Part shown: piece by piece, positions 61,058-64,000 of the stretch
Position numbering within the stretch: position 1 is the first letter of the stretch
How the letters are laid out: every line of letters starts with the position of its first letter
Assembly (NCBI GenBank): GCA_002928735.1
Contig: PERL01000005.1
Coordinates: 62,001 to 126,000, forward strand
Origin: Hyphomicrobium sp.
GTDB lineage: Bacteria; Pseudomonadota; Alphaproteobacteria; Rhizobiales; Hyphomicrobiaceae
DNA length: 64,000 nucleotides
Direction: 5' to 3'
The notes under the pieces: generated by a model
The model's database searches: none
Told to the model about the DNA's origin: nothing
The model's input: the letters and a program-made list of their open reading frames with translations, nothing else
Made by a program: the position numbers and the translations under genes

Positions 61058-62502
61058 TAGCCTTGTGCCTTCTGAGGGACCGAGACCCACCAAGGGTCGG
61101 GATCGATGGGCTGCCCATCCTTACGGAATTCTATGTAGAGTACTGGCGCACCGGACGCTGCGCCAGCCGGTTCTTTTTTCACCGTCATCATTGTTCCGAC
61201 GGGTTCGGAGGCGAGGACGAACTCTCCCGGCCGAACGTCGATCTGCGACAAGCCCGCAAGTACAACATTGTATCCGCCGCCCGCGTCGATGATCAAGAGT
61301 TTGCCATAGCTGCGGAACTCACCGGCATAGAGCACCCAGCCGTCACAGGGAGATGTTACCTGAGCTCCGGACCTTGTTTCCATTACAAGTCCTTTAGATT
61401 GGGACCCGTATTGGGTGCGTTCGGCGTAGTTGAGAACGCGCTTGCCGGCGGCGGGAAGGGGGAGTTTGCCTCGCGCCTGATGAAACGCAATCGCCGGCTT
61501 GATGCGGCCGGGGTTGGACAGGGCGGCGACTGTTTCGACGGGTGCCAGAACGACGACGTCGGTGGCTTCCGGCTTCGCGACCGTTATGCCCGGATCGGCG
61601 CCGCTCGGGGATGTCAGGACGGCGGGTGCCGCGGAGGGGGCGGCGGCGCGAACTTCGGCGTCGTAGGCGCCTAGGCCGGTGTTGTCCTGAACGGTCTTGC
61701 CAAGTTTGGCGATGAGTTCGTTCAGGTCCGAGACGCTTTTGGAGATTTCGCTGGCCGCATCGCGCACCTGGCGGAGTTCATCCTGGCGCTCCAGGATCGA
61801 GCGACGCTTGGTTTCCATAAGGCCGGCGAGTTCGGTTTTGAGGTCGTTTAGCCGTTTGTTTTCAGACTTTTCTTTTTCGGCCTGCGTGCGGCTTTCATCA
61901 ACGACGCGCATCAACTGGCTTAGCTGATCGGCAAGTTCGAGGGCTTGGGTGCGCATGCCGGGGAAGGCCGACGCCAGCAGCATGGCGCTGCGGACCATTT
62001 CCAAAGCATCTTCGCGTTTGGTGACAATGACAGGGGGCGGATTGCGGCCCATGCGCTGGAGGGCCGCCAAGAGTGTCGAGATCTGACCGTGGCGCTGGTT
62101 GAGGGAGCCGCGGATCATCTTTTCCTGGATGTCGAGTTCGCCCAAGCGCGCTTCGACGACCGACAGGCGGCTTTCGCTGTCCTGGATCTGGCTCGCTGTT
62201 TCTTGGAGCCGCTGATTGATCTTGCCGCGCTCTTCGGCCAGCTTGGCGACGTCCTGTTCAATGGCGCCGGCCTTGTCGAGGGTCGACTTGAGGTCCTGAC
62301 GGCGGGCATCGAGGGCTTTTTTGACTTCGTCGGCGCTGGGGGCGACCTTGGTGGCCGCTGGGGCGGCTGATGGCGCCTCTGTTTGGGCGTCAGCCGAGGG
62401 GACAGGCGTTGCCACGACGGCTACAGAGAGCGCCAGCGCCCGTATGGCGGCGTGCGCATTCTGCGTCGTCCGGCAGCTCAATCCTTTGACCTCAGACGTC
62501 AC
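61057..62502 (-). CDS. envC: Murein hydrolase activator EnvC family
   Basis: 481 residues from a GTG at 62502 with GAGG nine bases upstream; the frame is open for another 307 codons upstream with no family features. Signal peptide (AAIRALALSVAVVATPVPSA), then two long coiled-coil segments (about 60-150 and 165-260), an Ala/Pro linker, and a C-terminal LytM (M23) domain. In that domain the usual zinc His residues are absent (GGYNVVLAGLSQIDVRPGEF and LYIEFRKDGQPIDPDPWW), as in EnvC, so it is an amidase activator rather than an enzyme. One-base overlap with ctpA. Confidence 0.9.
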   Translation of the reverse strand: MTSEVKGLSCRTTQNAHAAIRALALSVAVVATPVPSADAQTEAPSAAPAATKVAPSADEVKKALDARRQDLKSTLDKAGAIEQDVAKLAEERGKINQRLQETASQIQDSESRLSVVEARLGELDIQEKMIRGSLNQRHGQISTLLAALQRMGRNPPPVIVTKREDALEMVRSAMLLASAFPGMRTQALELADQLSQLMRVVDESRTQAEKEKSENKRLNDLKTELAGLMETKRRSILERQDELRQVRDAASEISKSVSDLNELIAKLGKTVQDNTGLGAYDAEVRAAAPSAAPAVLTSPSGADPGITVAKPEATDVVVLAPVETVAALSNPGRIKPAIAFHQARGKLPLPAAGKRVLNYAERTQYGSQSKGLVMETRSGAQVTSPCDGWVLYAGEFRSYGKLLIIDAGGGYNVVLAGLSQIDVRPGEFVLASEPVGTMMTVKKEPAGAASGAPVLYIEFRKDGQPIDPDPWWVSVPQKAQG

Positions 62503-62817
62503 CCAACAGCCTCTGTCCCGGTTATGGCAGACCCACTTGCTTCCCATGCGTCCTGCGAAAAGGCGACCTTTTGTAGACATCGAGCCTGCCGCAACGAAAG
62601 TCGATTCGTCACCACCTTTCCGTGCTTGGCCAGCGCAATGAGGCGAAATCGGCGATCGGGGGCGCTTTGGCATTTGCCCGGCGCCGCGCCGCACCCTATC
62701 CTGCGGCCGTTGTGCTTGCCTCACCGCAACCAAAAAACGGACGGCTGGCGGCCGGCCCGGTTTTGTGTCACTGGCGAGCGGTGTCACCGTCTCTCGGTTT
62801 AAAGGTCCCTCATCCGC
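62503..62817. other. Intergenic region between divergent envC and HIG1-type genes
   Basis: About 315 bases. Open frames cross it on both strands but have no family features. Promoters for envC-ctpA and for the HIG1/pduO genes should lie here; none is clear by eye. The envC frame continues through it, so a longer EnvC cannot be excluded on frame grounds alone. Confidence 0.45.
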
Positions 62818-63018
62818 ATGGAAGGTTTGCTGTTTCACCTGACGACACTCGCTGTTGTCGCGGTCTTTTTCGTGCTGTGCCTCGGCTTGTGGACGATGTC
62901 GCGCGGGACGGCGCCCAATCTGAGCCAGAAGCTGATGCGTTGGCGCGTGGGGCTGCAATTTGCCGCCATCGTCATCATCATGCTCTTCGTATTCATTACG
63001 AAGCAGCAGGCGGGCTAA
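62818..63018 (+). CDS. Twin transmembrane helix protein (HIG1 domain)
   Basis: 66 residues made of two membrane helices (LTTLAVVAVFFVLCLGLWTM and LQFAAIVIIMLFVFITK) joined by a basic loop with SQKLMRWRVGLQ, the HIG1 signature Q-x-x-M-R-x-R. Eukaryotic HIG1 proteins assemble with respiratory complexes III and IV; bacterial members in alphaproteobacteria are small and may do likewise. Only 12 bases before pduO, an arrangement conserved in Hyphomicrobiales. Confidence 0.9.
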   Translation: MEGLLFHLTTLAVVAVFFVLCLGLWTMSRGTAPNLSQKLMRWRVGLQFAAIVIIMLFVFITKQQAG

Positions 63019-63030
63019 CGGGACAGAGAC

Positions 63031-63612
63031 GTGGTCAAGCTCAACAAGATTTATACGAAGACCGGCGATGCCGGCACGACTGGGCTCGGGACGGGCGAGC
63101 GCGTGGCAAAGGATGCCGCACGGATCGCCGCGTATGGAACAGTCGATGAAGCGAACTCCGCCATCGGTATGGCCCGCATCCATCTGGGTGGAGGTCATCA
63201 GGGGCTCGATGCGAAACTGGAGCGTATCCAGAACGATTTGTTCGATCTGGGCGCTGACTTGTGCGTGCCGGATCGCGGCGAACCGCTGGGATATGAGCCG
63301 CTGCGCATGAGCGAAGCGCAGGTGGATCGCATTGAAGCGGAGATCGACGAACTCAATGCGGAGTTGCAGCCGCTGAAGTCGTTTGTTCTGCCGGGTGGGT
63401 CGGCTGCTGCGGCGGCGCTGCACGTGGCGCGGACCGTTTGCAGGCGGGCGGAGCGCGAAATGGTGACTTTGTCGGGATTAGCCGGTGAGACGGTCAGTCC
63501 GGCGGCCCTCAAATATATCAATCGCCTGTCTGACTTTCTTTTTGTCGCCAGCCGGTATGTCAACGACCGTGGCCGTAGTGACGTGCTCTGGGTGCCGGGC
63601 CAGAATCGCTGA
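63031..63612 (+). CDS. pduO: Cob(I)yrinic acid a,c-diamide adenosyltransferase (PduO type)
   Basis: 193 residues from a GTG start. The ATP-binding N-terminal motif is KIYTKTGDAGTTGLGTGERV (5-24); the five-helix bundle contains the SFVLPGGSAAAAALHVARTV segment and RRAEREMV, followed by KYINRLSDFLFVASRYVND near the C-terminus. Makes adenosylcobalamin from cob(I)alamin and ATP, the cofactor for methylmalonyl- and ethylmalonyl-CoA mutases. This fits the ethylmalonyl-CoA pathway genes at 25-27 kb. Confidence 0.95.
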   Translation: MVKLNKIYTKTGDAGTTGLGTGERVAKDAARIAAYGTVDEANSAIGMARIHLGGGHQGLDAKLERIQNDLFDLGADLCVPDRGEPLGYEPLRMSEAQVDRIEAEIDELNAELQPLKSFVLPGGSAAAAALHVARTVCRRAEREMVTLSGLAGETVSPAALKYINRLSDFLFVASRYVNDRGRSDVLWVPGQNR

Positions 63613-63642
63613 GACGTCCGGCGCGGGAATGGGGGAACGGCG

Positions 63643-64000
63643 ATGTTCGTGCCGCTGCATGACGACAACGCGCTGAAGGCCATCCGCTTTCAATATGTGA
63701 CGATCGGTCTGATCGTGGCCAACGTCGTGGTGTTCGCCTTCGAAATGCTGGGTTTGCCCGAAGCCGCTATCGCGAGCTTTGCCATTGTTCCCGCCGAGTT
63801 GGTGTCAACAGCCGGAATGATCATGCCTGCGGATATGCCGTTTCAGAGCGTGGCGGTCCCGGAGCGGCTGACGCTGCTGTCGTATATGTTTTTTCACGGC
63901 GACATCTTCCATCTTGCCGGTAACATGCTGTTTTTATGGGTGTTCGGCGACAATGTGGAAGACGCGATGGGGCACTTGAAGTTCCTCGTCTTCTATCTCC
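63643..64000 (+). CDS. Rhomboid family intramembrane serine protease (partial)
   Basis: Starts at the ATG at 63643 and is open to the right edge (119 residues seen). N-terminus [20 protein letters not shown], a first membrane helix ([18 protein letters not shown]), a loop, then [20 protein letters not shown] and [20 protein letters not shown], the conserved helix-2 HxxxHxxxN region that builds the oxyanion hole. The catalytic GxSG and the final His are beyond the window. Follows pduO on the same strand after 30 bases. Confidence 0.9.
   Translation, partial: MFVPLHDDNALKAIRFQYVTIGLIVANVVVFAFEMLGLPEAAIASFAIVPAELVSTAGMIMPADMPFQSVAVPERLTLLSYMFFHGDIFHLAGNMLFLWVFGDNVEDAMGHLKFLVFYL

Noticed and set aside
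61057-62502. Active M23 peptidase
   Set aside because: The LytM domain lacks the zinc-binding His residues, so an activator (EnvC) role fits better.
62503-63423. N-terminal extension of EnvC by more than 300 residues
   Set aside because: It would run antisense through the HIG1 and pduO genes. The signal peptide and good Shine-Dalgarno place the start at 62502.

Overview
The window is GC-rich chromosomal DNA from an alphaproteobacterium, most likely of the order Hyphomicrobiales (Rhizobiales). I infer this from gene families and gene order. The ATP synthase F1 operon stands alone as atpHAGDC with no Fo genes beside it. acnA is divergent from a ccmABCDG cytochrome c maturation operon. The genes mdh-sucCD-sucAB-lpdA form a cluster. 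DUF2794, DUF2865 and IalB-type proteins are present. A HIG1-type twin-helix protein precedes a PduO-type cobalamin adenosyltransferase. A malyl-CoA thioesterase-like gene next to a mesaconyl-CoA hydratase suggests an ethylmalonyl-CoA pathway. No rRNA or tRNA gene, insertion sequence or true CRISPR array was seen. Nearly all of the sequence is housekeeping.

Layout. 1-5.3 kb: FxsA (cut by the window edge), a Tim44-like protein, MltA, an Smr protein, a winged-helix protein, an IalB protein and a SpoU methyltransferase. 5.4-13.3 kb: a quinone reductase, a DUF2865 protein, ThpR, a TesA-type esterase divergent from an ABC exporter of the YbbA/YbbP type, and a Bax-inhibitor-1 protein. 13.3-17.1 kb: DUF2794, an M3 oligopeptidase followed by a stranded second copy of its own C-terminus, and an orphan gene resembling a small nuclease domain. 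17.1-25.8 kb: acnA, ccmABCDG, carbonic anhydrase, pyridoxal kinase and malyl-CoA thioesterase. 26-33 kb: mesaconyl-CoA hydratase, a renalase-like flavoprotein, sdhCDA, an unknown gene, sdhB and a small secreted protein. 33.2-34.3 kb: a 40-residue Lys/Ala-rich histone-like protein and a non-coding array of nine hairpin repeats just upstream of zapE. 35.5-46 kb: mdh, sucCD, sucAB, an acyltransferase and lpdA. 46-52.4 kb: xerC, nemA, an HU protein, a fructose-6-phosphate aldolase/transaldolase-type gene, priA and a small membrane protein. 52.8-58.2 kb: atpHAGD, a small CPFCG protein and atpC. 58.3-64 kb: two tandem RppH-type Nudix genes, ctpA-envC, the HIG1 protein, pduO and a rhomboid protease running off the right edge.

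Function. The window carries most of the TCA cycle (aconitase, 2-oxoglutarate dehydrogenase, succinyl-CoA synthetase, succinate dehydrogenase, malate dehydrogenase). It also carries cytochrome c maturation and F1-ATPase, so it is largely an aerobic energy-metabolism region. The malyl-CoA/mesaconyl-CoA genes feed C4 acids into that cycle. A second theme is the cell envelope: MltA, EnvC, CtpA and IalB.

The least ordinary signals are listed here. (1) The hairpin array before zapE, whose copies show a paired base change that keeps the stem. (2) The duplicated M3 peptidase tail, which differs from the intact gene mainly at synonymous sites. (3) The CPFCG protein inside the ATP synthase operon. (4) The unknown gene splitting sdhA from sdhB. 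(5) The orphan nuclease-like gene in a less GC-rich patch.
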